Source: Mucilaginibacter_A sp964251965 (GTDB lineage Bacteria; Bacteroidota; Bacteroidia; Sphingobacteriales; Sphingobacteriaceae). From it: DNA of 64,000 nt. This document shows positions 52,524-61,427 of the stretch, in pieces. The stretch is from positions 434,001 through 498,000 of the forward strand of contig CAXULQ010000001.1 of NCBI GenBank assembly GCA_964251965.1, written 5' to 3'. A program made the position numbers and the translations under genes. How positions within the stretch are numbered: position 1 is the stretch's first letter; the number at the start of each line of letters is the position of its first letter. The notes under the pieces are model-generated. The model was given only the letters and a program-made list of their open reading frames with translations, did not search any database and was not told where the DNA came from.

Positions 52524-52557
52524 ATACTTAGATTTAATAACACCTTATAATCAAACG

Positions 52558-52590
52558 AAAAGAGACTGTTGCAAACCTGCGGTCTCTTTT
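52558..52590 (+). terminator. Rho-independent terminator
   Basis: Aaaagagac and gtctctttt arms with a 15-base loop, 35 bases after the tiny lipoprotein stop. Confidence 0.75.
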
Positions 52591-52674
52591 CATTTAAAAC
52601 TTTGGCGTATATTTATCTTCAATTAAGTTGTTTTGGGTTTGATGCAAAATGCAAGTTTTAAAGCCTCGAACTAA

Positions 52675-52685
52675 TGCTTCTTTTA
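52675..52685 (+). repeat. Dispersed motif copy (TGCTTCTTTTA)
   Basis: Between the tiny lipoprotein gene and truA; followed by TCG, TAC and AAATTTTG, a full extended copy. Confidence 0.8.
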
Positions 52686-52718
52686 TCGTACAAATTTTGT
52701 AATTGCAATTATTTTCTT

Positions 52719-53495
52719 TCAGCCTTTTACTTCAATTGCTTTGTTTGGAAGATCGAGAAAAGGATAAGTAACTTTAGAAAGATGCAGGCCTTGCGGATAA
52801 GCCAAATCTAAAATTAAATGAGTTTCTTTGCTGATTAAATGGTGCTCAAATTCGTCCAAACTCATCGTCCCGGTTCCAATTTTTAACAACTTTCCTACAA
52901 TGATGCGGATCATTTTACTTAAAAAACGATTAGCTGAAATTTGAAACCGAATATGTTTTTCGTTTGGATTGATATATAAATGGACATAACAGACCTTGCA
53001 AATTGTATGTTGATATTTTGCAGGCGAAGTACAAAAAGCCCTGTAATCCTGGTACAAAAGCAACAGTTGCAAAGCTTTTTCCATCTGCTCCGCGTTTAGG
53101 TTTTTTAATGGATAAAAAGAGCTTGTACTGTTTATAAAAGGGTTTTTATATGTATGAACCAAATAATCATAGGTTCTTAAACAAGCATCAAAACGGGCGT
53201 GCTGCTGCCCTTCCATCTTCACAATATCAAAAACTGCGATGTCTGCTGGCAAGGCATGGTTTAAACGAAAAAGCAGTTCATCTACATCAGCAATAATTAG
53301 ATCAGCATGAAAAAAGAATTGACTTGCGTGTACGCCTGCATCTGTTCTGCCGCAGCCATTAATCAAAACGGATATTTTTAAAACCTGGCTTAGTTTTGTT
53401 TCCAGTACTTGCTGTATGGTATTTGTGTTTGGATGTTTTTGCCAGCCGCTATAAGCTGTTCCTAAATAAGCAATATGGAAGAAGTACCGCTGCAA
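52719..53495 (-). CDS. truA: tRNA pseudouridine synthase A
   Basis: TruA makes pseudouridine at positions 38-40 of the tRNA anticodon arm. At 258 residues it has the normal length. The N-terminal FFHIAYLGTAYSGWQKHPN, the catalytic GCGRTDAGVHASQF (Asp at about residue 52) and the C-terminal RFQISANRFLSKMIRIIVGKLL are all characteristic. Its start is 1 base after the stop of the deacetylase gene, so it is the last gene of a glycan-related operon. Confidence 0.95.
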   Translation of the reverse strand: MQRYFFHIAYLGTAYSGWQKHPNTNTIQQVLETKLSQVLKISVLINGCGRTDAGVHASQFFFHADLIIADVDELLFRLNHALPADIAVFDIVKMEGQQHARFDACLRTYDYLVHTYKNPFINSTSSFYPLKNLNAEQMEKALQLLLLYQDYRAFCTSPAKYQHTICKVCYVHLYINPNEKHIRFQISANRFLSKMIRIIVGKLLKIGTGTMSLDEFEHHLISKETHLILDLAYPQGLHLSKVTYPFLDLPNKAIEVKG

Positions 53496-53496
53496 A

Positions 53497-54651
53497 TTAT
53501 CTCAGGCTTAACTTTTGCTGTAACTTGGATTTAACAAACATCATTTGTTTTTTAAATAAAAAATATCTCTTTTTTAGAGAGACTTTAGTTTTAAAATCCA
53601 AGTTATAAGCAGAATAATAAAAAACGGTTGCCTTTCGCATGTACTCTTCCCGGTAACACAATTTTTTATTTTTGATGGACACAAACTTGCCATCGGTACA
53701 ACGCAACATCAATCCGTTTTCGTTTACCGTGATCAGATCGAATGTTTCTGTTGCCCCAATTTCTGTGCGGCTTGCAATAACTTTATCAGAAGCATTGTCA
53801 GTACCAAAATACAAGTTGTTTGCTGCTTTTATGGCAAATTTTCCGTAGCCTAAATCTTCTAATTGCAGTAAATTTAACGGATCATGTTGATCTCCATCGG
53901 CCCACAATTCACAATTATTTTTTACACAAACATACTTTCCGCTTCCATCGCTTAAAGTAAAAACAGACTTTTCTGTGGATACTGTTTTTATCGATGGAAT
54001 TTCATCCAAACCAACAAACCGATAACCCTTGCCTAACAACTGCGGGATTAATATTTTGATCAGCCCTAAAGTTTTGTTGCGTGGTTTTACCACGTCCATG
54101 TCTGCAATATCATCGTGCATCACTATAATTCCATGGCCGCAACGTTCAATATCTTTTACATAGCGCGCAACTGCATCTGCTACTGCCCAGTCATTTTGCC
54201 AATAATAACAATCTACGCCTGCAACATCCCAGTAAATTGGCCCAATGTGATTAGCAGTTAATACATTTTGATTTAATTCTTTGGCCACCTCTGCCGACCA
54301 TTTTCCGTAAGGTGCCCTAAAGTAAATACGTTCACTGTTAAGATAAGGCTTGATAACTACATCTGTACGCAATAGCTGGTTTAATACATCGCCGTTGGCA
54401 GAAAAATAGTAAGGAAGATCCGGATGGTCGTAGGTATGATTTCCAATCAGGTGGTTCATCTGCTTTAACTGTAGTAAAATATCTTGCCGATGAAACGCAT
54501 ATTTACCAACCACAAAAAATGTTGCCCTGATGCCTTGCTCAAACAAAAACCTGGCTATTTCAATAGTATCATTGCCCGGCCCGTCATCAAAAGTTAGGCA
54601 AAGTGTTTTTGCAGGAAGGTCTGCTCCGTTAAAAGAAGTGGCTAAGTACAA
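53497..54651 (-). CDS. Polysaccharide deacetylase with C-terminal fascin-like beta-trefoil
   Basis: A 384-residue two-domain protein. The N-terminal NodB domain has CLTFDDGPGNDT (catalytic Asp pair, about 17-28), GNHTYDHPDLPYY (His metal site) and FRAPYGKWS, with GIIVMHDDIAD near 170. The C-terminal part (about 220-345) has KYVCVKNNCELWAD and GKFAIKAANNLYFG, then FDLITVNENGLMLRCTDGKF. This is the strand pattern of fascin-type beta-trefoils, with a 'K-Y-V-x-V/K' and 'F-A-I/L-K' repeat. The combination may bind the glycan it deacetylates. There is no clear signal peptide. Confidence 0.78.
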   Translation of the reverse strand: MYLATSFNGADLPAKTLCLTFDDGPGNDTIEIARFLFEQGIRATFFVVGKYAFHRQDILLQLKQMNHLIGNHTYDHPDLPYYFSANGDVLNQLLRTDVVIKPYLNSERIYFRAPYGKWSAEVAKELNQNVLTANHIGPIYWDVAGVDCYYWQNDWAVADAVARYVKDIERCGHGIIVMHDDIADMDVVKPRNKTLGLIKILIPQLLGKGYRFVGLDEIPSIKTVSTEKSVFTLSDGSGKYVCVKNNCELWADGDQHDPLNLLQLEDLGYGKFAIKAANNLYFGTDNASDKVIASRTEIGATETFDLITVNENGLMLRCTDGKFVSIKNKKLCYREEYMRKATVFYYSAYNLDFKTKVSLKKRYFLFKKQMMFVKSKLQQKLSLR

Positions 54652-54692
54652 CTGTTTAAATTAATAGTATCATTTCTGTTGCAAAATGTACA

Positions 54693-55679
54693 TCACTCAA
54701 AAATAGATAAATATTTTTGCGCAACTATGCAAGTTTTGTAATTACTTAAATATTTTGTGGTTTCCTCAAAACTGTAATTTGGCTGGTTGATGTTTAACAA
54801 TGCTTCTTTTAGCAGTAGATTTAATTGCTCAACGTTTCCGGATTGAAACAATCTTCCAAACTCGCCAACAGATTCTGTTAAACCGCCAGCTTCTGCGGCA
54901 ATAATACGACAGCCGCAAGCTAATCCTTCTAAAACTACTATACCAAAACCTTCTTTTCCGTTTGATGGGATTACCAAAACTTTATGCTGGTTTAATATTT
55001 CTGCAATTTTAACACTGTCTAAAGTTCCGGCAAAAGTAATTTGGTTTGTAAGATTGAGTTTTTGTGCCAGTCTCTTAAGTTTTTTCATTTCTGGCCCATC
55101 GCCCACAATTGTTAATGTAAATGGTTGTTGTAAATTGTAACAAGCTTTTATCAAAGTATCACAACCTTTTTGAGAAACTAACCGGCCAACAAAAACAAAA
55201 TCAAGTGTCCTTTCTCCTGTATTTTGTAATTTAAAAACGTCATCATCATAACAATTGTAAATAATTTCTGAGGGAGTTTTGAGAGAAGCAGCAACACTTT
55301 TACTTACAGAAATATTTTTTGTAGTAAACCTTAATAAAAACAATTTTGTTAATGACAAAAGGCTTTTTCTTTTGGTTAACGAAAAATCATTTTGAGAAAT
55401 TATCCATCTTTTACGCGGATTAATGAGTAACGGCCAAACACCTTTTAAAGAAATATTTGGCATATAATATACATGGCACCATAAAAACAATTTGGCTGTT
55501 TTTATAAAACTTGGTGCGTAGTAAACTTCAATATCTGCTAAAGGTTCGTTTTGTTTTTGATAAGTTATAACCTTAACCTGATGGCCATTTTTAACAAATT
55601 CTTTGCTTAAATTTAACGTTAAGTTTTCAATACCACCTAAAACCGGATAAAATACAGTACTGAAAATTAATATATGCAT
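54693..55679 (-). CDS. Glycosyltransferase family 4 (GT-B)
   Basis: A 328-residue retaining GT-B transferase. The N-terminal MHILIFSTVFYPVLGGIENL is the typical acceptor-domain start, and FVGRLVSQKGCDTLIKA (about 168-184) begins the donor-binding domain. The E-x7-E-type motif is in PSNGKEGFGIVVLEGLACG (about 237-255). The product is probably a step in a lipopolysaccharide or exopolysaccharide chain. It starts the GT4-deacetylase-truA unit. A motif copy at 54801 encodes LLKEA near the end. Confidence 0.9.
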   Translation of the reverse strand: MHILIFSTVFYPVLGGIENLTLNLSKEFVKNGHQVKVITYQKQNEPLADIEVYYAPSFIKTAKLFLWCHVYYMPNISLKGVWPLLINPRKRWIISQNDFSLTKRKSLLSLTKLFLLRFTTKNISVSKSVAASLKTPSEIIYNCYDDDVFKLQNTGERTLDFVFVGRLVSQKGCDTLIKACYNLQQPFTLTIVGDGPEMKKLKRLAQKLNLTNQITFAGTLDSVKIAEILNQHKVLVIPSNGKEGFGIVVLEGLACGCRIIAAEAGGLTESVGEFGRLFQSGNVEQLNLLLKEALLNINQPNYSFEETTKYLSNYKTCIVAQKYLSIFE

Positions 55680-56027
55680 AGAATGATAGATGTTATGTTA
55701 CCAAGCTTATTTATATCAAAATTATAACGAGGTTAAAATAGCAAAGTCAATCTAAATATCATTACTTATCTAACCATGCAATTTTGTATCGACGCATTTT
55801 TCTTTTGCCGTTTGTTTACTATTTACTTTAAAAAAAGTTACCTTTTTTGGTAGAAGCAACAGAAATTAAAAGTTCCAAACTTCAAGTTTCTATTTGTAAT
55901 TTTTAAAGTTTATAAATGTAATTGATGAAAAAACAATTTAAATGTTAAACATACTGTTTTATTATTAGAAAAGTTTGAACAAAATTTTTAAATTTCAAGG
56001 TATCAGTAGTAGCGCAAGTCGATTTAA
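55680..56027. other. AT-rich gene-free stretch
   Basis: 348 bases between the GT4 gene and mutS2, both on the minus strand. I see no gene, motif copy or clear terminator. It should hold the GT4 promoter; no convincing TAnnTTTG box was found. Confidence 0.5.
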
Positions 56028-58385
56028 CTATTTCAGGTAAACATAAGTAATCCCATCGCCGCCACGATCGGCATGTTCATCTTCTACGTGGCTTACTTCC
56101 GAATATTTTTTTAAATAATCACGTATTAATTTTCGGAGGATGCCATCTCCTTTTCCATGAATAATTTTTAAACTTCCAACGCCCATCATAATTGCCCGGT
56201 CGAGGTATTTTTCAATTTCATACAAACTTTCTTCACCGCGTTTGCCGCGTACGTCAATTTCCGGACTAAAACTGGCCGTATCATTTAAATGCGCGTTATA
56301 AGAACGCCGGATTTCTTTCGGCACTTCTTTTCGGGCTATTTTTTGTACTTTTTTACGTTTGGCAACCGTCCGCAAATCGCCGATGGCAATAATTACATTG
56401 TCGCGCGCCAGTTCCATTACCTGCCCCATCGTTTCAGAATCATTCAGTTTTACCCAATCGCCAACCTCAATTTCCGGTGCTTCTTTTACCGGTATAATTT
56501 CCGGTTTTACGGTATTTTTTTGCAGCTCTTTTTGCAGGTTTTCGCGCAGGTTACGTGTTGTTTCCTTATCGGCGTTGCTGCTTTTTATTTCAGAAATCGT
56601 ATTTTCTACTAATCGGTTGGCATCCTGAATAATCGTTTTCGCTTCTTTTTTTGCTTCGCGGATCAGTTCCTTTTTATTTTCTTCGAGATAACTTTTCAAT
56701 TCTTCATTCTCACGAAGCAAAATACCGGCCTTTCGTTCTTGTTTTTGCAAGTTCAGTTTGGCGTCCAGCACTTCTTTTTTATCACGTTCCAAATCGATCA
56801 AAAGCGTATCAACTTTTTTCTGGTTCACGCCAATTTTGTTTTTTGCCGAATTGATTACATAACCTGGCAAACCAATTTTCTGCGCAATTTCAAACGCATA
56901 AGAACTTCCGGGCTTGCCAACTTCAAGAATGTACATCGGCCGAAGCTGCAGATTATCAAACAGCATCGAGGCATTTTCCAATCCGCTGGTATTGCTGGCA
57001 AACAATTTTAAGTTGGAATAATGTGTAGTGATAACGCCTTTCACCTTTTTTTGGTTGAGAGATTCCAAAACAGCTTCAGCAATCGGGCCGCCAAACTGCG
57101 GATCGGTTCCGGTTCCAAATTCGTCAATTAAAATCAACGTTTTGCTGTCTGCCATCTCTACAAAATATTTCATTTTAGAAAGATGTGCGCTGTACGTACT
57201 TAAATCACTTTCAATGGATTGGTCATCACCAATATCAGAAAAAAGCTGTTTAAAAACACCAGTTTCGCTTTGTTCTGCTGCCGGGATTAACAATCCTGCC
57301 TGAACCATCAGTTGCAGCAAACCAACCGTTTTCATACAAACCGATTTTCCGCCTGCATTTGGTCCGGAAACCACAATAATCCTGTCGGTTTCATCAATCT
57401 TAATGTTCAACGGAACCACGCTTTTTTGCTCTTTTTTATGCGATAAAAGAAGCAAAGGATGACTTGCATTGATCAAATTGATTCGCATTTCGGGAACCAA
57501 AACCGGCATTTCTGCTTCAATATCTAAAGCAAACAAAGCTTTTGCCCGAACAAAATCCAGCTTTGTTAATAAGCCGTGATAAGAAATAAGGATCGGAACA
57601 AAAGGTCGAAGTTCGTCCGTTAGCAAAGTCAGGATTTTGATAATTTCCCTTCTCCGGTCAAACTCTAAATCCCGGATTCGATTATTCAATGTAAAAACTT
57701 CTTCCGGTTCTACATAAACCGTTTGTCCGGAAGAGGATTCATCATGGATAAAACCTTTTAACTTTCGCTTATTTTCGGCAAGCAGAGGAATGCACAATCG
57801 CCCGTCGCGAATGGTTAACGAACCATCTGCCGTCCAGCCGTTGTTGCCTGCATTTTTAAAAATCTGGTCGATGGTTTTTCGTGCCGTTTGTTCTGCCTGC
57901 GCAATGCCGGAAGTAATTTCCTGCAACTCTCTCGACGCGTTTGGCCGGATTTTTCCTTTCGGATCTAAAACACGGTCAATCGCTTTTAAAATATTTTTTT
58001 CGATGGGCAGATGCTCAAACAAAGCTTCCAGGTTTGGATATATTCCTGCCCTTTCGTTAAAATAAGCAAGCACCGCAAAAACGGTTATCAGCGATTGCTG
58101 CACCTGAAAAAATTCATCTTCGGATAAAAAAGCACCTTCTAACCGTGCTTTTTTTGCCAGCGTTTTTAGGTCATGGAAATTGCTGATCGGCAAAGCCGTA
58201 TCGTTTGCCAAGATATTTTTAAATTCGGAGGTTTGCCGTAAAAACTTCTGTATCTGGTCGAAGTTGTTCATTACCTGGATCTTATCAACCATTTCCTGGC
58301 CCATAATGCTCAGGCATTTTGCTTTGATCAGTTGTTTTATCTCGGTAAAACCCAGTTTATCTTCGCTGTTTTTGGGGTAAATCAT
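56028..58385 (-). CDS. mutS2: Endonuclease MutS2
   Basis: A 785-residue MutS homologue without the mismatch-recognition domain. It binds branched DNA or collided ribosomes and cleaves or resolves them. The N-terminal core and clamp helices (about 1-310) precede the ABC ATPase: Walker A GPNAGGKS (about 340) and Walker B TLILIDEFGTGTDP (about 415). Coiled coils follow (about 510-620), then a KOW/SH3-like piece (EVGDWVKLNDS) and a C-terminal Smr nuclease domain (EIDVRGKRGEESL, HGKGDGILR). A motif copy at 56478 falls in the linker (IPVKEAPE). It follows the DUF4296 gene by 5 bases. Confidence 0.95.
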   Translation of the reverse strand: MIYPKNSEDKLGFTEIKQLIKAKCLSIMGQEMVDKIQVMNNFDQIQKFLRQTSEFKNILANDTALPISNFHDLKTLAKKARLEGAFLSEDEFFQVQQSLITVFAVLAYFNERAGIYPNLEALFEHLPIEKNILKAIDRVLDPKGKIRPNASRELQEITSGIAQAEQTARKTIDQIFKNAGNNGWTADGSLTIRDGRLCIPLLAENKRKLKGFIHDESSSGQTVYVEPEEVFTLNNRIRDLEFDRRREIIKILTLLTDELRPFVPILISYHGLLTKLDFVRAKALFALDIEAEMPVLVPEMRINLINASHPLLLLSHKKEQKSVVPLNIKIDETDRIIVVSGPNAGGKSVCMKTVGLLQLMVQAGLLIPAAEQSETGVFKQLFSDIGDDQSIESDLSTYSAHLSKMKYFVEMADSKTLILIDEFGTGTDPQFGGPIAEAVLESLNQKKVKGVITTHYSNLKLFASNTSGLENASMLFDNLQLRPMYILEVGKPGSSYAFEIAQKIGLPGYVINSAKNKIGVNQKKVDTLLIDLERDKKEVLDAKLNLQKQERKAGILLRENEELKSYLEENKKELIREAKKEAKTIIQDANRLVENTISEIKSSNADKETTRNLRENLQKELQKNTVKPEIIPVKEAPEIEVGDWVKLNDSETMGQVMELARDNVIIAIGDLRTVAKRKKVQKIARKEVPKEIRRSYNAHLNDTASFSPEIDVRGKRGEESLYEIEKYLDRAIMMGVGSLKIIHGKGDGILRKLIRDYLKKYSEVSHVEDEHADRGGDGITYVYLK

Positions 58386-58390
58386 TCAGG

Positions 58391-58915
58391 TTATTTGTGG
58401 TTCGCTTTAACTTTTGCTGCTGTTTTTGGTCGGTTTACTTTTTGTAGTTTTTTAACAGAATCCACTTTGGCCGCTTTTTTTAAAGAATCAATTTTGAAAG
58501 CTTTTTTTACAGAATCTGCCGAATGTCTCTGCCGCTTCATTTCTTCCGCAGCATTAAACTTCGTTAACGAATCGTTTTTCGCCTTTAACTTTTCAACCAC
58601 AGCTTTATAAATGTTGTTCATCTGCTCCAAATGGATGGAATAATATTGAAAACTTTTTTTAAACTGAACAGAATCGACGTGATGTTTCTTAAATATCTCG
58701 GCGTACAAACCGTTTCCGCGGTAACTCAAACTATCCGGTAGTTGAGAACCCGACGACAAGTAACCGTCGGCCAAATGTATATCTACCAAAAGCGGAATAA
58801 ATTTGTCTTCTTCAATCAAATTATCGGGCGTGTTATCATGGCTGCAAGCAAGCAAAAACATCAGCAATAAAGAAAACAGGACTTTATAAAAACGCATTAT
58901 GTAATTTAGCAGCAA
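58391..58915 (-). CDS. DUF4296-type lipoprotein
   Basis: A 174-residue lipoprotein. The signal MRFYKVLFSLLLMFLLAC (start probably at the ATG ending 58897, residue 7) has the lipobox LLAC. The mature domain IEEDKFIPLLVDIHLADGY (about 35-55) and SVQFKKSFQYYSIHLEQMNNIY (about 85-110) are hallmarks of DUF4296 proteins. The tail is a basic low-complexity stretch of DSVKK/KAAKV units. Function unknown. A TAATTTTG -7 box (58931-58924, minus strand) would start the transcript near 58917, which favours the later ATG. It is co-transcribed with mutS2. Confidence 0.78.
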   Translation of the reverse strand: MLLNYIMRFYKVLFSLLLMFLLACSHDNTPDNLIEEDKFIPLLVDIHLADGYLSSGSQLPDSLSYRGNGLYAEIFKKHHVDSVQFKKSFQYYSIHLEQMNNIYKAVVEKLKAKNDSLTKFNAAEEMKRQRHSADSVKKAFKIDSLKKAAKVDSVKKLQKVNRPKTAAKVKANHK

Positions 58916-58938
58916 TTTGAAGTCAAAATTACGGATTA

Positions 58939-59628
58939 ATGAGCATTGCAGATAATATCAATAACTTAAAAAAAGAAACCGGAAACAGCGGCGTTAAGCT
59001 GATTGCAGTTTCTAAAACAAAACCAGCCGATGTTTTAATGGAAGCGTACAACGCCGGGCAACGGATTTTTGGCGAAAACAACGTGCAGGAATTGGTTGAA
59101 AAACAGGAACAATTGCCCAAAGACATCGAGTGGCACTTGATCGGACATTTGCAAACCAACAAAGTAAAATACATTGCTTCTTTTATCAACCTAATTCATT
59201 CGGTTGACAGCATAAAATTGTTACAGGAAATTGATAAGCAAGCGGTTAAGCACAAACGTGTGATCGATTGTTTACTGCAGATTTATATTGCCGACGAAGA
59301 AACCAAGTTCGGTTTAGGTTTTGATGAAGCGATAGAATTGTTACGTTCCGAAGAATTTGCTGCTTTAAAAAACGTACGGATCGTCGGTTTGATGGGAATC
59401 GCCACAAACACCGATAACGAGAAACAATTGAAAGATGAATTTTACGAACTGCATACTTTTTTTGATGGCATAAAAACCAGTTTTTTCCGCAAAGAAGATT
59501 CTTTTAAAGAGCTTTCGATTGGCATGTCTGCCGATTATAAAATTGCGATGGAAGAAGGCAGCACCATGATTCGCGTTGGCAGTTTAATTTTTGGGCAGCG
59601 ATTGATTCCGCATTGGAAAAATAACTAA
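58939..59628 (+). CDS. YggS-family PLP-binding protein
   Basis: A 229-residue single-domain PLP homeostasis protein (YggS/PROSC/PLPBP), a TIM-barrel that binds PLP without known catalysis and helps keep vitamin B6 and amino-acid pools in balance. The PLP lysine is in VKLIAVSKTKPADVL (about 20-34). FGENNVQELVEK, WHLIGHLQTNKVKY and the C-terminal ELSIGMSADYKIAMEEGSTM match the family. It starts a unit with the GNAT gene, 5 bases downstream. A motif copy at 59175 encodes IASFIN. Confidence 0.93.
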   Translation: MSIADNINNLKKETGNSGVKLIAVSKTKPADVLMEAYNAGQRIFGENNVQELVEKQEQLPKDIEWHLIGHLQTNKVKYIASFINLIHSVDSIKLLQEIDKQAVKHKRVIDCLLQIYIADEETKFGLGFDEAIELLRSEEFAALKNVRIVGLMGIATNTDNEKQLKDEFYELHTFFDGIKTSFFRKEDSFKELSIGMSADYKIAMEEGSTMIRVGSLIFGQRLIPHWKNN

Positions 59629-59633
59629 CCGGA

Positions 59634-60119
59634 ATGAATTTATTGATAAGAGAATCCCAAAAAGCAGATTGCCCGCGTTTGTTGGAACTGATTGCCGAAC
59701 TCGCTCTGTTTGAAAAAGCACCCGAAGAAGTTACCGTTACTTTAGCAGAATTTGAAGATGCCGGATTTGGAAAGCAACCCATTTGGAAAGCTTTTGTGGC
59801 CGAAGTGGATGGCTTTATCGTTGGTTTTGCTTTGTACTACATTCGCTATTCTACCTGGAAAGGCTGCCGAATGTATTTGGAAGATTTGATTATAACCGAA
59901 GCTTACCGAAGCCGCGGAATTGGCATGCAACTAATAAAAACACTGGTAAAAGAAGCATTGGAAAAAGGTTTCAGCGGAATGCTTTGGCAGGTTTTGGACT
60001 GGAACGAACCGGCCATCGGTTTTTATAAAAAACTGAACGCTTCTTTTGACGGAAGTTGGATTAATGTTTCGTTATCCAAAAAACAACTTTTAGATTTTGA
60101 CCTGTCGGGTTTAGATTAA
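59634..60119 (+). CDS. GNAT-family N-acetyltransferase
   Basis: A 161-residue acetyl-CoA-dependent transferase. Motif A, which binds the CoA pyrophosphate, is in YRSRGIGMQLIKTLVKEA (about 98-115), and the C-terminal WNEPAIGFYKKLNASF supports the diamine/thialysine acetyltransferase (SSAT-like) group. The substrate is not certain: polyamines or thialysine are known in the group. A motif copy at 59947 encodes VKEA, right after the CoA loop. It is co-transcribed with yggS, and lysC follows after 45 bases. Confidence 0.88.
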   Translation: MNLLIRESQKADCPRLLELIAELALFEKAPEEVTVTLAEFEDAGFGKQPIWKAFVAEVDGFIVGFALYYIRYSTWKGCRMYLEDLIITEAYRSRGIGMQLIKTLVKEALEKGFSGMLWQVLDWNEPAIGFYKKLNASFDGSWINVSLSKKQLLDFDLSGLD

Positions 60120-60154
60120 ATATTCCTCCGCAGAAAACACAAAAATTAGATAGA

Positions 60155-60165
60155 TAAAAACAGTA
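60155..60165 (-). repeat. Dispersed motif variant overlapping the lysC start
   Basis: TAAAAACAGTA, whose last base is the A of the lysC ATG (60165), as at the metB-like start. Confidence 0.7.
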
Positions 60166-61427
60166 TGCAGGTTTTTAAATTTGGCGGTGCTTCTGTAAAA
60201 GATGCAGCAGGTGTAAAAAACCTGGCCCAAATAGTTCAAGTTTTTAACGGAAAAGAATTGCTGGTTGTGGTTTCGGCAATGGGCAAAATGACGAATGCTT
60301 TAGAGCAACTTACCTTTGCTTACATCAACCAAACGGAAGAAGTACAAAGTATTTTTGCCGCGATTAAAGCTTTCCATTCTCAAATTTTAACGGAACTTTT
60401 TGAACCATCAAATCCGGTTTTTAATGAAGTTGAAAATACTTTTGTGGAGATTGATTGGTTAATTGAGGAAGAACCACACGATGATTCCGATTTTATTTAT
60501 GATCAAATTGTGTCTATCGGCGAGTTGGTTTCTACTCGGATTGTTACGGCTTATTTAAACAAAGTTGGGATTAAAAGTCGTTGGTTAGATGCGCGCGGCT
60601 ATATCCAAACCGACAATACTTATCGTGAAGGTTGTGTGGACTGGAAAAAAACAAGCGAAAGTATCAAAGAAAGTCTTCCTTCACTTTTACAAAAAGAAGT
60701 AGTTGTAACACAAGGATTTATCGGTGGGACTTCCGAAAATTTTACCACTACTTTAGGCCGCGAAGGTTCTGATTATACGGCCGCCATTTTTGCTTTTTGC
60801 CTTCAAGCAAAATCGGTTACCATTTGGAAAGATGTTGCCGGCGTTTTTAACGCCGACCCAAAACGTTTTAAGGATATTATTAAGTTTGATCAGCTTTCTT
60901 ATTCTGAAGCTGTAGAAATGGCTTATTATGGTGCAACCATCATTCACCCCAAAACAATTCAACCTTTGCAAAATGCCGCAATTCCGTTGTTGGTAAAACC
61001 TTTTTTGTCTCCGCAGGAAAACGGAACGGTGATTAATGTGGAAGAACTGCCGGTAAAAACGCCAATCATTATTGTAAAAACAAACCAGGTTTTGGTTTCG
61101 GTTTCTTCCAAAGACCATTCTTTTATCACCGAAAATCATTTAAGCGAGATTTTTAAAATGCTGGCCGATTCTCAGTTTAAGGTAAACCTGATGCAAAATT
61201 CTGCTTTAAGTTTTACTTTTTGTGTTGATTTTGAGGCAACTAAATTTGGGCAATTATTGCAGAAGCTAAAACAGGATTTCAATTTTAAGTACAATATGGA
61301 AACAGAGTTGATCACTGTTCGGCATTATATGCCAGCTTTATTGCAGGAATTATCCGCAGGAAAAACAATTTTGTTGGAACAATTAAGCCGGAACACAGCG
61401 CAAATGCTGATCAAAGCTGGAAATTAA
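60165..61427 (+). CDS. lysC: Aspartate kinase (monofunctional)
   Basis: This enzyme phosphorylates aspartate, the first step toward Lys, Thr and Met. At 420 residues it is monofunctional. The N-terminal VFKFGGASVKDA contains the KFGG(S/A) kinase motif. TTLGREGSDYTAAIFAF (about 197-213) is the Asp-binding segment, and the C-terminal half has two ACT-like stretches (VLVSVSSKDHSFITENHLSE, then VNLMQNSALSFTFCVD), so feedback inhibition is likely. The hom gene is separate at 12665. Its last 17 bases overlap the convergent phosphopantetheinyl transferase gene. Confidence 0.93.
   Translation: MQVFKFGGASVKDAAGVKNLAQIVQVFNGKELLVVVSAMGKMTNALEQLTFAYINQTEEVQSIFAAIKAFHSQILTELFEPSNPVFNEVENTFVEIDWLIEEEPHDDSDFIYDQIVSIGELVSTRIVTAYLNKVGIKSRWLDARGYIQTDNTYREGCVDWKKTSESIKESLPSLLQKEVVVTQGFIGGTSENFTTTLGREGSDYTAAIFAFCLQAKSVTIWKDVAGVFNADPKRFKDIIKFDQLSYSEAVEMAYYGATIIHPKTIQPLQNAAIPLLVKPFLSPQENGTVINVEELPVKTPIIIVKTNQVLVSVSSKDHSFITENHLSEIFKMLADSQFKVNLMQNSALSFTFCVDFEATKFGQLLQKLKQDFNFKYNMETELITVRHYMPALLQELSAGKTILLEQLSRNTAQMLIKAGN

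Noticed and set aside
61411..61427. Overlap of lysC and the phosphopantetheinyl transferase as a sign of a wrong stop
   Set aside because: Both reading frames end with family-typical lengths; a short convergent overlap is common in compact genomes.
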